From: Paramicrobacterium humi
GTDB lineage: Bacteria > Actinomycetota > Actinomycetes > Actinomycetales > Microbacteriaceae
Length of the DNA: 64,000 bases
NCBI RefSeq assembly: GCF_900105715.1
Contig: NZ_FNRY01000001.1
Coordinates: 2,852,001-2,916,000 of the forward strand
Direction: 5' to 3'
Positions 29,615 through 39,500 of the stretch are shown in pieces. Position 1 is the stretch's first letter. Every line of letters starts with the position of its first letter. Position numbers and translations under genes: made by a program. The notes below the pieces were generated by a model. That model saw only the letters and a program-made list of their open reading frames with translations. It was not told the origin of the DNA and did not search any database.

Positions 29615-29680
29615 TCGACTCTGGCCCACCGGCCTCCCCCTACTTAAGCGGTGCTCAGCCGCGGAAAGCCGTGCAATTAT

Positions 29681-30019
29681 ATGGACCCGTTGACTATTGC
29701 CATGTTGGCCATTCTGGCCGTTCTGATCTTCTTCATGTTCCGGAACGGGCAGAAGCGCAAGCGCGATCAAGAGGCGCTGCGGTCCAAGATGGTTGTCGGC
29801 GCTGACGTCATGACCAACTTCGGTCTGTTCGGCACGATTCTTGACATCGACGAGGAGAACAACAAGGTCGAGCTGCAGGCCGGCCCGGGCGTCGTTCTCA
29901 CCGTGCACCGTCAGACGGTCGCACGCGTCGTCGAGGCCGACGACGCGGTCGCCGACGAGGACGAGCCGGCCGACGACGCTGGCAGCGAACCCGGCGACAG
30001 CAAGTCCGACAACGCGTAA
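29681..30019 (+). CDS. yajC: YajC, Sec translocase accessory subunit
   Basis: The 112-residue protein has one N-terminal membrane helix (about 5-22, IAMLAILAVLIFFMFRNG) and a cytoplasmic domain typical of YajC (MVVGADVMTNFGLFGTILDID, VHRQTVARVV), then an acidic tail rich in Asp/Glu. It associates with SecDF. ATG 29681 is used because the protein begins with the membrane helix there. The ribosome-binding site is poor (GGAAAG about 14 bases upstream). Confidence 0.92.
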   Translation: MDPLTIAMLAILAVLIFFMFRNGQKRKRDQEALRSKMVVGADVMTNFGLFGTILDIDEENNKVELQAGPGVVLTVHRQTVARVVEADDAVADEDEPADDAGSEPGDSKSDNA

Positions 30020-30067
30020 GGCTCAGTGGGGCGACGACGTCCTCACGAGAGAAAGCTGAGTACATAG

Positions 30068-31783
30068 GTGGCATCACGTTCCACGCCGGTACGGAAGGCG
30101 ACGCGATCGCTGTCCTGGCTCGGCATCCTCACCTTCGCGCTGCTCGCGATTCTCACGGGCGGCGTGCTCTGGGGCGGCGCCTCGTTCGCGCCGAAGCTCG
30201 CTCTCGACCTCGAGGGCGGCACGCAGATCATTCTCGAAGCCCAGCTCGACAGCGGTGAGCAGGTCTCTCAGGAGCAGCTGAACCAGGCCGTCTCCATCAT
30301 CCGTCAGCGTGTTGACGCGTCCGGTGTTTCCGAGGCCGAAGTGACGACAGAGGGCGGCCGGAACATCGTCGTGGCGATTCCCGGGGTCGCGGACGAAGAG
30401 ACCCGCAATCGCATCGAGGCGACGGCGAAGCTCGACTTCCGCCCCGTGCTGTTCGCGGGCGAACCGGCGAACACGTTCGTCGGCGAAGACGGCCAGTCCA
30501 CGCCGTACCCGACGCCGGCGGCCACGGTCCCCAACACCCCCACCGCCGTACCGACCGACCCCAGCGACACCAGCTGGATCACCCCGCGCCTCCAGGCCGA
30601 GTTCCAGGCGTACGACTGCAAGGCCGACCATGACGCGGCTGTGAAGGCTCCCGCCGACGAGCCGCTCATCGCGTGTGAGGCCGACGGCTCCGCGAAGTAC
30701 ATTCTCGGTCCCGTCGAAGTCGAGGGCAAGGACATCTCTGACGCGACGGCGGGAATGAAGACGACGTCGACGGGCGCCACCACGGGGGAGTGGGTCGTCA
30801 ACCTCGAGTTCGACAAGAAGGGCACCGCCGCGTTCGCCGAGACGACGAAGCGGCTCACCCCGCTCGACGCACCCCGCAACCAGTTCGCCGTCGTCCTCGA
30901 CGGTGAAGTCATCACGGCGCCCCGGTCGATGGCCGTGATCACGGACGGGAATTCGCAGATCAGCGGAAGCTTCACCGAAGAGTCGGCAAAGACGCTGGCG
31001 AACCAGCTGAAGTACGGCGCACTGCCGATCAGCTTCGGCGTTCAGAGCTCAGACCAGATCTCGGCGACGCTCGGCTCCGCCCAGCTCACGATCGGGTTCA
31101 TCACGGGCCTCATCGGCCTGCTGCTCGTTGTCGTCTACACGCTGTTCCAGTACCGGCTGCTCGGATTCGTCACGATATTCTCGCTCGCGATCGCGGGAAT
31201 CCTCACCTACCTGGTCATCGCCATCTTGTCGTGGCGTGAGGGATACCGCCTCTCTCTCGCGGGCATCGCCGGCTTGATCGTCGCGATCGGCTTCACGGCG
31301 GACTCCTTCATCGTCTACTTCGAACGCATCAGAGACGAACTCCGCGACGGCCGAGGGCTCGAGTCGGCGGTCGAGGCCGGGTGGAAGCGCGCAAAACGCA
31401 CGATCTACTCGGCGAAGGGCATCAACCTGCTCGCGGCCGTGGTGCTCTACGTTCTCGCCGTCGGAAATGTCCGCGGGTTCGCGTTCACGCTCGGCGTGAC
31501 GACGATCCTCGACGTCCTCATCGTCGTGATCTTCACCCACCCGATGCTTCAGCTCTTGGCCCAGACCCGCTTCTTCTCAAGCGGCCACCCCTTGTCCGGC
31601 CTCGATCCGAACGCGCTTGGCGCCGTGTATCGGGGTCGCGCCCAGTTCCGCACCCCCGTTGCGGCGAAGCGCTCGAAGATCGCCTCCTCGAGCAGGGAAG
31701 CGCAGAAGCGACAGACGATTGCTGAGCGAAAGCACGAGCTCGCCGCGACCGGGTCCTCGAAGAACGAGGAGAAAGACTCCTGA
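30068..31783 (+). CDS. secD: Protein translocase subunit SecD
   Basis: The 571-residue RND-type membrane protein uses the proton gradient to pull exported proteins across. It has an N-terminal helix (15-38), the conserved GLDLEGGTQ-like segment LALDLEGGTQIILEA, a periplasmic P1 region with a Pro/Thr-rich insertion (about 140-165), and five C-terminal helices including GFTADSFIVYFERIRDELRDGR. The insertion and C-terminal basic tail are typical of actinobacteria. GTG start. Stop overlaps secF by one base. Confidence 0.95.
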   Translation: MASRSTPVRKATRSLSWLGILTFALLAILTGGVLWGGASFAPKLALDLEGGTQIILEAQLDSGEQVSQEQLNQAVSIIRQRVDASGVSEAEVTTEGGRNIVVAIPGVADEETRNRIEATAKLDFRPVLFAGEPANTFVGEDGQSTPYPTPAATVPNTPTAVPTDPSDTSWITPRLQAEFQAYDCKADHDAAVKAPADEPLIACEADGSAKYILGPVEVEGKDISDATAGMKTTSTGATTGEWVVNLEFDKKGTAAFAETTKRLTPLDAPRNQFAVVLDGEVITAPRSMAVITDGNSQISGSFTEESAKTLANQLKYGALPISFGVQSSDQISATLGSAQLTIGFITGLIGLLLVVVYTLFQYRLLGFVTIFSLAIAGILTYLVIAILSWREGYRLSLAGIAGLIVAIGFTADSFIVYFERIRDELRDGRGLESAVEAGWKRAKRTIYSAKGINLLAAVVLYVLAVGNVRGFAFTLGVTTILDVLIVVIFTHPMLQLLAQTRFFSSGHPLSGLDPNALGAVYRGRAQFRTPVAAKRSKIASSSREAQKRQTIAERKHELAATGSSKNEEKDS

Positions 31784-32784
31784 TGGCAAGCTTCGTCAAT
31801 TTCGGAAACGATCTCTACACCGGTAAGCGCTCGGTCAACTTCGTCGGCAACCGGCGGGTGTGGTTCAGCATCGCCGCGTTGCTCGTCATCGCGTCGATTC
31901 TTGTTCCCATCTTCAAGGGCGGCTTCAACTTCGGCATCGAGTTCACCGGCGGATCGCAGTTCACGATCTCGGATGCTCACACGACGGATCAGGATCTCGC
32001 GACGAAAGCGGTCGCCGAAGTCGTGCCCGACGCGGTCGCGCGCGTCGTGATCGTGGGCGGCTCTGGCGTGCGCGTGCAGACCGACCAGCTGACTCCGGAC
32101 CAGACGCAGAAGGTGACGCAGAACCTCGCGACCGCGTATGGCGTCGATGAAGCTGATGTGACGACGAACTTCGTCGGCGCCACATGGGGCAATGACGTGA
32201 CGAAGCAGTCCCTCACCGGTCTCGTCATCTTCCTCGTACTGACCTTCATCATCATGGGCCTGTACTTCAGAACGTGGAAGATGTCGGCCGCGGCTATCAT
32301 CACGCTCTTCGACGTGCTCATCATCACGCTCGGCATCTACTCCGCGTCGGGCTTCGAGATCACGCCGGCCGCGGTCATCGGCTTCCTGACGATTCTCGGC
32401 TACTCGCTCTATGACACTGTCGTGGTGTTCGACAAGATCCGGGAGAACACGCACGAGGACGCTGAGGACTCGCCGCGAACCTTCGCCGAGTCCGTCAACC
32501 TCGCGGTGAACCAGACGCTCGTCCGCTCGATCAACACGTCGGTAGTGGCGGCCCTCCCTGTCGCGGCGATTCTCGTGCTCGGGGATCTCGTGCTCGGCGC
32601 CGACACTCTGCGCGACATCTCGCTGTCCCTGTTTGTCGGCATTCTGGTCGCGACGTATTCCACGATCTTCGTCGGCGCACCGCTGTACGCGCTGTTCCGC
32701 CAGAACGAGCCAGCGATAAAGAAGCGCGACGCCCGAGTGCTCGCCGCTCGCGAGAAGGCCGTGCAGCGCAGCGTTGCCGAGTGA
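31783..32784 (+). CDS. secF: Protein translocase subunit SecF
   Basis: The 333-residue partner of SecD has an N-terminal helix (about 25-45), FGIEFTGGSQF, and a C-terminal helical bundle with GYSLYDTVVVFDKIREN and NQTLVRSINTSVVAALPV. It completes the yajC-secD-secF export operon. The TGATG junction with secD indicates coupling. Confidence 0.96.
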   Translation: MASFVNFGNDLYTGKRSVNFVGNRRVWFSIAALLVIASILVPIFKGGFNFGIEFTGGSQFTISDAHTTDQDLATKAVAEVVPDAVARVVIVGGSGVRVQTDQLTPDQTQKVTQNLATAYGVDEADVTTNFVGATWGNDVTKQSLTGLVIFLVLTFIIMGLYFRTWKMSAAAIITLFDVLIITLGIYSASGFEITPAAVIGFLTILGYSLYDTVVVFDKIRENTHEDAEDSPRTFAESVNLAVNQTLVRSINTSVVAALPVAAILVLGDLVLGADTLRDISLSLFVGILVATYSTIFVGAPLYALFRQNEPAIKKRDARVLAAREKAVQRSVAE

Positions 32785-32807
32785 CCGGAGGGCTGCTCGG
32801 TGAGCAG

Positions 32808-32823
32808 TATCCTTGAGATCTCA
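32808..32823 (+). promoter_or_regulatory. Candidate rel promoter with palindrome at the start site
   Basis: TATCCT (32808-32813) is a plausible -10, followed at once by the perfect 10-base palindrome TGAGATCTCA (32814-32823) and the ribosome-binding site GGGAGGTGA. A small hairpin CTGCTC-GGT-GAGCAG (32793-32807) lies just upstream. Confidence 0.4.
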
Positions 32824-32839
32824 GGGAGGTGATGCGGCC

Positions 32840-35086
32840 ATGACGGAAACGACTCCGCTGCCGTCAGCGTCCCTGCGACGCCTTGTTCCGCGGATCTTCT
32901 CCAAGACACAGCCCGCGGGAGCGGTCGATCGGCTCATTCGCACGGTGCGGATGCACCAGCCGAAGGCCGATGTCGGTGTGATCGAGCGCGCGTACACGGT
33001 CGCCGAGAAGTCGCATCGAGGACAGTCGCGACGCAGCGGCGAGCCGTATATCACCCACCCGGTGGCCGTCGCCCAGATCCTCGCCGATCTCGGTATCGGC
33101 TCGAAGACGATCGCCGCCGCTCTTCTGCACGACACTGTGGAGGACACCGAGTACACGCTCGACGAACTGCGCGCCGACTTCGGTGACGAGATCGCGATGC
33201 TCGTGGACGGGGTCACCAAGCTCGACAAGGTCAAGTACGGTGAGGCGGCCCAGGCGGAGACCGTCCGCAAGATGATCGTCGCGATGTCGAAGGACATCCG
33301 CGTACTCATCATCAAGCTCGCCGACCGGCTGCACAACGCCCGCACGTGGGGATTCATGCCGCCGGAGAAGGCGGCGAAGAAGGCGACAGAGACACTCGAG
33401 ATCTACGCCCCGCTCGCACACCGACTCGGCATCCAGGCGATCAAGTGGGAGCTCGAGGACCTGTCGTTCGCTGTACTCCAGCCGAAGATCTACGCCGAGA
33501 TCGAAAGCCTCGTGAAGCAGCGCACACCGCAGCGCGAGCAGCTCGTGCAGAAGGTCATCGACTCCGTCAACGACGACCTGAAGGCGCAGAAGATCCGAGG
33601 AAAGGTCGTCGGCCGACCGAAGCAGTACTACTCGATCTACCAGAAGATGGTCGTGCGCGGCCGCGACTTCGACGACATCTACGACCTTGTCGGCATCCGA
33701 GTCCTCGTGAACACGGTCCGCGACTGCTACGCCGTGCTCGGTGCGATCCACGCCAGGTGGACGCCGATTCCGGGCCGCTTCAAGGACTACATCGCGACGC
33801 CGAAGTTCAACCTCTACCAGTCGCTGCACACGACGGTGATCGGGCCGGAGGGCAAGTCGGTCGAGATCCAGATCCGCACGCACGAGATGCACCAGCACGC
33901 CGAATACGGCGTCGCTGCGCACTGGAAGTACAAAGAGCGGATGAACGGCGCGAAGAGCGCCGGGGGACCGTCGCCCGACACGGATCTCGCGTGGCTCGCG
34001 CACATCTCCGACTGGCAGGCGGAGACCGCTGACCCGAGCGAGTTCCTCGACTCGCTTCGCTTCGAGATCGGAGCGAAGGAGGTGTACGTGTTCACCCCGA
34101 AGGGCCGGGTCATCGGCCTGCCCTCCGGTGCGACGCCCGTCGATTTCGCGTACGCCGTGCACACGGAGGTCGGTCACCGCACGATGGGCGCTCGTGTCAA
34201 CGGCCGCCTCGTGCCGTTGGAGACGCAGCTCACGAGCGGCGACGTCGTCGAAGTCTTCACCTCGAAGAACCCGGACTCGGGACCGAGCCAGGACTGGCTG
34301 ACGTTCGTCAAGAGCCCGAGAGCGCGCAACAAGATCCGCCAGTGGTTCACGAAGGAGCGGCGGGACGAGGCCATCGAGCAGGGCAAGGATGCGATAGCGC
34401 GCGCCCTGCGCAAGCAGAACCTTCCGCTCCAGCAGGCCGACTCGCTCAGCGAGGTGGCTTCGCAGCTGCACTACGACGACGTCTCTGCGCTCTACGCCGC
34501 CGTCGGCGAAGGACACGTGTCGACCCAATCGGTGCTCGAGAAGGTCGCCGCGGTGCTGCAGGGCGAAGCGGAATCGGATCACCCGGTTCTCGATTTCCCC
34601 GTGCGCGGTCGATCACGCCCACGCGCCACGAACAGCGACTCCGGTGTTCTCGTGCGCGGAGCTCCCGACATCCTCGTCAAACTCGCCAAGTGCTGCACTC
34701 CCGTGCCCGGCGACGAGATCGTCGGCTTCGTCACGCGAGGCTCCGGCGTCTCCGTGCACCGGTCGGACTGCCACAATGTGCAGACGCTGCTCAAGGAACC
34801 CGAGCGCATGATCGACGTGGAGTGGGCGCCATCGTCGAAGAGCCTCTTCCTCGTGCAGATCCAGGTCGAGGCGCTCGACCGTGCCGGGCTCCTGTCCGAC
34901 ATCACCCGGGTGCTCAGCGAGTACCACGTGAACATCCTGTCGGCCACGGTGTCGACGTCGAACGCGCGCCTGGCGATCAGCCGGTTCGTCTTCGAGATGG
35001 GCGACACGACGCATCTGGAGCGCGTTCTGAACGCCGTGCGGCGCGTCGAGGCCGTGTATGACGTCTACCGCGTCAACGGAGGCTGA
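32840..35086 (+). CDS. relA: Bifunctional (p)ppGpp synthetase/hydrolase Rel
   Basis: The 748-residue long RSH enzyme makes and degrades the stringent alarmone. The hydrolase HD domain is intact ([13 protein letters not shown] at 97-98 and ED at 101-102). The synthetase domain has [22 protein letters not shown] ([34 protein letters not shown]), a zinc-finger-like region ([21 protein letters not shown]) and a C-terminal ACT domain follow. ATG 32840 has GGGAGG upstream. The intact HD domain shows the enzyme is bifunctional, as is usual for single-Rel actinobacteria. The 3' end overlaps the convergent gene by 22 bp. Confidence 0.96.
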   Translation: MTETTPLPSASLRRLVPRIFSKTQPAGAVDRLIRTVRMHQPKADVGVIERAYTVAEKSHRGQSRRSGEPYITHPVAVAQILADLGIGSKTIAAALLHDTVEDTEYTLDELRADFGDEIAMLVDGVTKLDKVKYGEAAQAETVRKMIVAMSKDIRVLIIKLADRLHNARTWGFMPPEKAAKKATETLEIYAPLAHRLGIQAIKWELEDLSFAVLQPKIYAEIESLVKQRTPQREQLVQKVIDSVNDDLKAQKIRGKVVGRPKQYYSIYQKMVVRGRDFDDIYDLVGIRVLVNTVRDCYAVLGAIHARWTPIPGRFKDYIATPKFNLYQSLHTTVIGPEGKSVEIQIRTHEMHQHAEYGVAAHWKYKERMNGAKSAGGPSPDTDLAWLAHISDWQAETADPSEFLDSLRFEIGAKEVYVFTPKGRVIGLPSGATPVDFAYAVHTEVGHRTMGARVNGRLVPLETQLTSGDVVEVFTSKNPDSGPSQDWLTFVKSPRARNKIRQWFTKERRDEAIEQGKDAIARALRKQNLPLQQADSLSEVASQLHYDDVSALYAAVGEGHVSTQSVLEKVAAVLQGEAESDHPVLDFPVRGRSRPRATNSDSGVLVRGAPDILVKLAKCCTPVPGDEIVGFVTRGSGVSVHRSDCHNVQTLLKEPERMIDVEWAPSSKSLFLVQIQVEALDRAGLLSDITRVLSEYHVNILSATVSTSNARLAISRFVFEMGDTTHLERVLNAVRRVEAVYDVYRVNGG

Positions 35087-35640
35087 GCCGCGGAGAGCTC
35101 CGCGGCGACGTGCGCGAGGTAGTCGAGCGCGCGCACCTTCCCGGGCGCTCGTCCTCGTGCGGCGATCTCGTTCACGCACGCCGTCAGCCTCGCCGGGTCA
35201 CGTCCGCAGAGCTCGATGACGGCGGACGTGTCGCCGTGCATGCGCTCTGCAGCGAACGCGATATCTCGAATCGTGCGTTCACGCCCGGTGACGCGGACCC
35301 GCCCGGCGAGCGTGAGGACATCACGCTCGTCGATGAGCAGCTCACGGAAATGGATGCCGCCGCGGCGGGGCGCCTTCCGTCGCGCATTCCCGCACACATC
35401 GATCGGAAGCACGGGCCGCGGCATCGCGCCGAGCACCCAGGCGGCGGAGCGGCCGACGATGATGTCGCCATCGTCGACGGACGCCAGGAGCGCGAGAGCG
35501 CGCAGCTCGGGACGGTCGGGTTCATCCACGGGCGAGTAGCCGTCGAACACTTCCCACAGCTGACCGTCGAGCTTCGCCGCGCTCAACACCGCGAGCGGGA
35601 GTGTCGGAGCGTGGATCACAGTGGGGAGAAGACGCGGCAT
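35065..35640 (-). CDS. AbiEi-antitoxin-like protein of unknown role
   Basis: The 191-residue protein starts [25 protein letters not shown] and has [30 protein letters not shown], a pattern seen in actinobacterial proteins annotated as AbiEi-family antitoxin-like. The later [33 protein letters not shown] resembles the region that precedes the nuclease-like end of these proteins. No AbiEii-type nucleotidyltransferase toxin gene is adjacent, so it may be an orphan. ATG 35640 is chosen because upstream in-frame sequence is basic low-complexity running into the DUF349 terminator. It overlaps rel by 22 bp in antisense. Confidence 0.6.
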   Translation of the reverse strand: MPRLLPTVIHAPTLPLAVLSAAKLDGQLWEVFDGYSPVDEPDRPELRALALLASVDDGDIIVGRSAAWVLGAMPRPVLPIDVCGNARRKAPRRGGIHFRELLIDERDVLTLAGRVRVTGRERTIRDIAFAAERMHGDTSAVIELCGRDPARLTACVNEIAARGRAPGKVRALDYLAHVAAELSAAQPPLTR

Positions 35641-35666
35641 TGCCCCATCGTGGCGTAACCGCAGAA

Positions 35667-35693
35667 CAGCGGACGGGAGGATCCCGTCCGCTG
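35667..35693 (-). terminator. Hairpin after the DUF349 gene
   Basis: CAGCGGACGGGA (35667-35678) and its exact complement (35682-35693) enclose a 3-base loop, 36 bp past the DUF349 stop codon. No clear T tract is present. It separates DUF349 from the AbiEi-like gene. Confidence 0.7.
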
Positions 35694-35728
35694 TGGACTC
35701 TGCTCGCGCGAGCCGAGCCTGTGGAGAA

Positions 35729-36958
35729 TCAGCCGATGGCGTTGAGCCAGAGCTTGCGCGCTTCGAGCGCCTCCTCCGCCTCTGCGATGCGAGCCGCGTC
35801 ACCCGCCTTCTTCGCCTCATCGAGCTCGGCCTGGAGCTTCTCGATCGCTTCCGTCAGCTGCGACGCGAGACCTTCCGAACGCGCCTTCGTCTCCGGGTTG
35901 TTCTTCCGCCAGTGCTCTTCGTCAAGCTTCCGCACGGCCTGCTCGACGCGGCGAAGTCGCTCTTCGACCGACTTGACCTTGTCGCGGGGAACTCGACCGA
36001 TCTCCTCCCAGCGCTGCTGGATTCCAAGGAGCGTCGACTTCGCCTTGTCGAGATCACTCTCCTCGAGCAGCGGCTCCGCCTCCGTGAGCAGAGCGAGCTT
36101 CAATTCGAGATTGGCGCGATACTCTTCGTCGTCTCGCGCATCGATCTCCGCCTTTGCCGCATAGATCGCATCCCCGGCCGCCTTGAACCGCGCCCAGAGC
36201 GCATCGTCCTGCTTCTTGCCGGCACGACCGGACTGCTTCCAGTCGTCGAGCAGCTTCCGGTAGCCCGGGATGCCGTCCGCACCCTTCGGCACGAGCGCTT
36301 CCGCCTGCTCGATGAGCTGCTGCTTGCGCTGCTTGGCATCCTTGTGCTGGTTGTCGAGGTCGGCGAAGAACGCGCGGCGCTCCTGCTCGATCTGAGTGCG
36401 AGCGGTTCGGAAGCGCTTCCACAGCTCGTTCGCCTGCGCCTTGGGGAGCCGCGGACCGTCATGCTGGTGAGCCTGCCACCGTGCGAACAGGTCGGCGACC
36501 TGTGCCGTCATCTGCTTCCACTGCACCTTTGCCGGTTCGAGGGCGGCAAGCGACTCTGCTTCCTCGACGATGGCCGTGCGGTAGGCGACGGCCTCGGCGA
36601 GGGCCTCCTTCGCCTGCTCCTGCTGCTGCTCCGTGAGCTCGTCGACTGTCGTGTCGAGGGCCGCGACACGAGCGCGCAAGGCGGCGATGTCGCCGACGGC
36701 GCGAGGTTCGGCAAGCGCCTCGTTGAGCGACGCGACGCCCTTCGCGACGTCGCCGGCTGCTGCACCGCGCTTGACGCGCTGCTCGAGCAGCGTGACCTGA
36801 CCGGCCAGATCGACGTATTTGCGCTCGAAGTACGCGAGCGCTTCCTCAGGGGTCCCGTCGGGGAACTGGCCGACCTCGCGCCAGTCATCTCCTTCTCGCA
36901 CGAACACCGTGCCGGTCTCGTCTGCGCGACCCCACGGTTGTTCTTGTGTTTCTGCCAC
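35729..36958 (-). CDS. DUF349 domain coiled-coil protein
   Basis: The 409-residue, highly charged, almost entirely helical protein has repeated DUF349 units (WKQMTAQVADLFARWQ, LLDDWKQSGRAGKKQDDALWARF, LLGIQQRWEEIGRVPRDKVKSVEERLRRVE). It starts at a GTG with MAETQEQPWGRADETGTVFVREGDDWREVG, a common actinobacterial N-terminus. Function is not established; no membrane segment. The gene is followed by a strong hairpin and lies 91 bp downstream of the cyclophilin gene. Confidence 0.9.
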   Translation of the reverse strand: MAETQEQPWGRADETGTVFVREGDDWREVGQFPDGTPEEALAYFERKYVDLAGQVTLLEQRVKRGAAAGDVAKGVASLNEALAEPRAVGDIAALRARVAALDTTVDELTEQQQEQAKEALAEAVAYRTAIVEEAESLAALEPAKVQWKQMTAQVADLFARWQAHQHDGPRLPKAQANELWKRFRTARTQIEQERRAFFADLDNQHKDAKQRKQQLIEQAEALVPKGADGIPGYRKLLDDWKQSGRAGKKQDDALWARFKAAGDAIYAAKAEIDARDDEEYRANLELKLALLTEAEPLLEESDLDKAKSTLLGIQQRWEEIGRVPRDKVKSVEERLRRVEQAVRKLDEEHWRKNNPETKARSEGLASQLTEAIEKLQAELDEAKKAGDAARIAEAEEALEARKLWLNAIG

Positions 36959-37049
36959 GTGCCTCTACCTTGTTGTCAGTTCACGGCGTTCGCGTGCTTG
37001 CGACCCGGTCTCCCAGCCTATTACGGGCGCGCGCGAGTGCCGGCCACTG

Positions 37050-37829
37050 CTATTGAACTGTTACACCGGTGATCGTCGTCGGCACGGCGGGGGAGCCGTC
37101 TGCGGATCCGTCCTTCGTCCCGGCATCCGCAATCTGCTTCGTGAGCTCGTCCAGGCCGCTCGTCACGGTTCCGAGCACCGTGTAGCCGCCAGCGGTGTCT
37201 GAGGGTATCGTGGAGTCCTCGTAGACGATGAAGAACTGGCTGCCCATGCTGTCGCCCTTGTCGCTCTGACGCGCCATGGCGATCGTGCCGGCCGGGTAGA
37301 AGTTATCGCTCGGAGCATTCTCGACCGGGCCCCACGAGTAGCCGGGACCGCCGCTGCCGTCGCCGTTCGGGTCGCCGCACTGCAGCACGCCGAAGTTTTC
37401 GCTTGTCGTCAGGCGGTGGCACGAGAGCCCGTCGTAGAAGCCCTTCTGACTGAGGTAGACGAAGTTCGAGACGCCCTGTGGCGCGGCGGCCCCGTCGAGA
37501 GTGATGCCGAGCTCCACGTCATCGTTGAGGGTGAGCGTGCCGGTCCAGTCGCGCGACTCGGCAAGAGAGGAGTCGGGGAGCGAGTACTGGGCGGATGCCG
37601 AGGGGCTCGGCGTCGCTTCGGCCTCGGGCGCGCCCGGGCCGCCTGTGAAGTAGAAGAGCTGCGCGAAGGCCGCGGCGACGGCGACGAGAACGATGAGCAC
37701 GCCGGCGATCCAGTTGTCGCGGACCCGGCGCTTCAAGCGGCGGTCGTGGAGCGCCATACGCGCCTGGTAGGCGCGCAGCCTCTGCCGCTCCTCACGCGAC
37801 TTCCTGCCGTCGTTCTTGCTTCGGGCCAC
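37050..37829 (-). CDS. Membrane-anchored cyclophilin-type peptidyl-prolyl isomerase
   Basis: The 259-residue protein has a basic N-terminus (1-38), one transmembrane helix (about 40-62, WIAGVLIVLVAVAAAFAQLFYF), a Ser/Pro/Ala linker and an extracytoplasmic cyclophilin domain (GVSNFVYLSQKGFYDGLSCHRLTTSENFGVLQCGDPNGDG, AGTIAMARQ, SMGSQFFIVYEDS, YTVLGTV). It should fold proteins outside the membrane. I favour GTG 37829 with GGAGG just upstream; ATG 37847 is the alternative. Confidence 0.92.
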   Translation of the reverse strand: MARSKNDGRKSREERQRLRAYQARMALHDRRLKRRVRDNWIAGVLIVLVAVAAAFAQLFYFTGGPGAPEAEATPSPSASAQYSLPDSSLAESRDWTGTLTLNDDVELGITLDGAAAPQGVSNFVYLSQKGFYDGLSCHRLTTSENFGVLQCGDPNGDGSGGPGYSWGPVENAPSDNFYPAGTIAMARQSDKGDSMGSQFFIVYEDSTIPSDTAGGYTVLGTVTSGLDELTKQIADAGTKDGSADGSPAVPTTITGVTVQ

Positions 37830-37977
37830 GGAATCCTCCAGTGTCATGGCCGGTGCGCCGCGGGCGCAGGACGCGGGACCGCCACCGGCGCGAGCCTCGA
37901 CGATCCCTCCTGAACTTTACGGGTCGCCGCGCGGCAGACGCAAAGCCGCGCCGAGCGGCGCTGTCGTCGCCAGCCGA

Positions 37978-37983
37978 TAGCCT
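37978..37983 (+). promoter_or_regulatory. -10 element for a leaderless rarA transcript
   Basis: TAGCCT, six bases, then the rarA ATG at 37990; no ribosome-binding site. It lies in the 160-bp divergent gap between the cyclophilin and rarA. Confidence 0.5.
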
Positions 37984-37989
37984 GAGAGC

Positions 37990-39315
37990 ATGGCGACAGG
38001 CGGGTACCAGCAGAGCAACGTGCCGCTTGCCGTGCGCATGCGTCCGCGAAGCCTCGACGAGGTCGCCGGACAGCGCCATCTGCTGACGCCCGGCTCACCG
38101 CTCGTCGCGCTCGCAAGCGATTCGGCCGGCACGAGCGGCTCCGTCTCCGTCATCCTGTGGGGTCCGCCGGGGACGGGCAAGACCACGATCGCGCAGGCCA
38201 TCGCGCATTCTTCCGGGCGACGATTCGTGGAGCTGTCCGCCGTCACCGCGGGAGTGAAGGACGTTCGCCGGGTCATGGAAGAGGCGATGAACAGCCGCGA
38301 CCTCTACGGACTGTCGACAGTCCTCTTCCTCGACGAGATCCACCGGTTCACGAAGGCGCAGCAGGACGCCCTCTTGCCCGGCGTCGAGAACGGCTGGGTC
38401 ATTCTCGTCGCCGCGACCACCGAGAACCCCTCGTTCTCGGTCATCTCGCCGCTGCTCTCACGATCGCTCCTCCTGACGCTCCAGCAGCTCAGCGACGAGG
38501 ATCTCGGCGTCCTCATCGACCGCGCGGTCGCTGACGAACGCGGGCTCGGCGGGGCGGTCGCGCTCGACCCCGACGCGCGCGCGGCGATCATCCGCCTCGC
38601 CTCCGGCGACGCGCGACGCGCGCTCACCGCACTCGAGGCCGCCGCGGTCTCCGCATCGAGCTCCGACGAGGACGAGCCGGTCATCACGACAGAGATCGTC
38701 GCGACGGCCGTCGATCGTGCCCTCTTGCGCTACGACCGCAACGGCGACGAGCACTACGACGTCATCAGCGCCTTCATCAAGTCGATCCGCGGTTCCGACC
38801 CCGACGCCGCTCTGCACTACCTCGCTCGCATGATCGAGGCGGGGGAGGACGCGCGCTTCATTGCCCGGCGCCTGATCGTGCACTCCGCAGAAGACATCGG
38901 CATGGCCGACCCTCAAGCGCTTCTCATCGCGACGGCGGCAGCCGACGCGGTGCAGTTCATCGGCATGCCCGAAGGGCGCATCCCGCTCGCCGAGGCGACG
39001 ATCTACCTCGCGACCGCGGCGAAGTCGAACGCGACGATCAGCGCGATCGACGCGGCGATCGGCGATGTCCGCGCCGGAAACCTCGGTCGAGTGCCGCTGC
39101 ATCTGCGTGACGCGCACTACGCCGGTGCGAAGCGACTCGGCCACGGCAAGGGCTACCGGTACCCGCACGACGAGGAGCTCGGAGTCGCGACACAGCAGTA
39201 CCTGCCGGACGAGCTCGTGAACCGGCGCTACTACAAGCCGACCCAGCACGGCAACGAGCGCGACGTCGCGTCCCGGCTCGCGAAGCTGCTGCGAATCGTG
39301 CGTGGCGGACGATGA
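37990..39315 (+). CDS. rarA: Replication-associated recombination ATPase RarA
   Basis: The 441-residue AAA+ protein related to MgsA/WRNIP1 acts at stalled replication forks. Features: PLAVRMRPRSLDEVAGQ, Walker A GPPGTGKTT near residue 59, Walker B LFLDEIHRF, sensor ATTENPSF, and the C-terminal tetramerisation region with IGMADPQALLIATAAADAVQFIGMPE. It is transcribed divergently from the cyclophilin and begins the long plus-strand run. Confidence 0.95.
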   Translation: MATGGYQQSNVPLAVRMRPRSLDEVAGQRHLLTPGSPLVALASDSAGTSGSVSVILWGPPGTGKTTIAQAIAHSSGRRFVELSAVTAGVKDVRRVMEEAMNSRDLYGLSTVLFLDEIHRFTKAQQDALLPGVENGWVILVAATTENPSFSVISPLLSRSLLLTLQQLSDEDLGVLIDRAVADERGLGGAVALDPDARAAIIRLASGDARRALTALEAAAVSASSSDEDEPVITTEIVATAVDRALLRYDRNGDEHYDVISAFIKSIRGSDPDAALHYLARMIEAGEDARFIARRLIVHSAEDIGMADPQALLIATAAADAVQFIGMPEGRIPLAEATIYLATAAKSNATISAIDAAIGDVRAGNLGRVPLHLRDAHYAGAKRLGHGKGYRYPHDEELGVATQQYLPDELVNRRYYKPTQHGNERDVASRLAKLLRIVRGGR

Positions 39316-39500
39316 GCCGTGCCGTGTTAGGATTGCAGACGGCCTATGACTGGTGACCGCGTGCGGCTGCGCGATCACCGCCTGTCGATGGGATCCGTTC
39401 TGTAGCCGAACGACCCGACGGCCGATCCCTCTGCCCTGCTGTGCGCTCACGCGCGCTTGCAAAGCACTGTTAGAGAAGAACAATCGAAAGGACACCCTTC
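39316..39500 (+). promoter_or_regulatory. rpsD promoter and long leader
   Basis: TAGGAT (39328-39333) is a likely -10. If so, the mRNA leader before the rpsD GTG is about 160 bases, long for this genome. No known leader family is recognisable, but S4 often represses its own translation through a structured leader. GAAAGGA precedes the start. Confidence 0.4.

Noticed and set aside
35065-35820. 251-residue form of the AbiEi-like protein starting at 35820
   Set aside because: The extra N-terminus is Arg-rich and reads through the DUF349 terminator and the end of the DUF349 gene.
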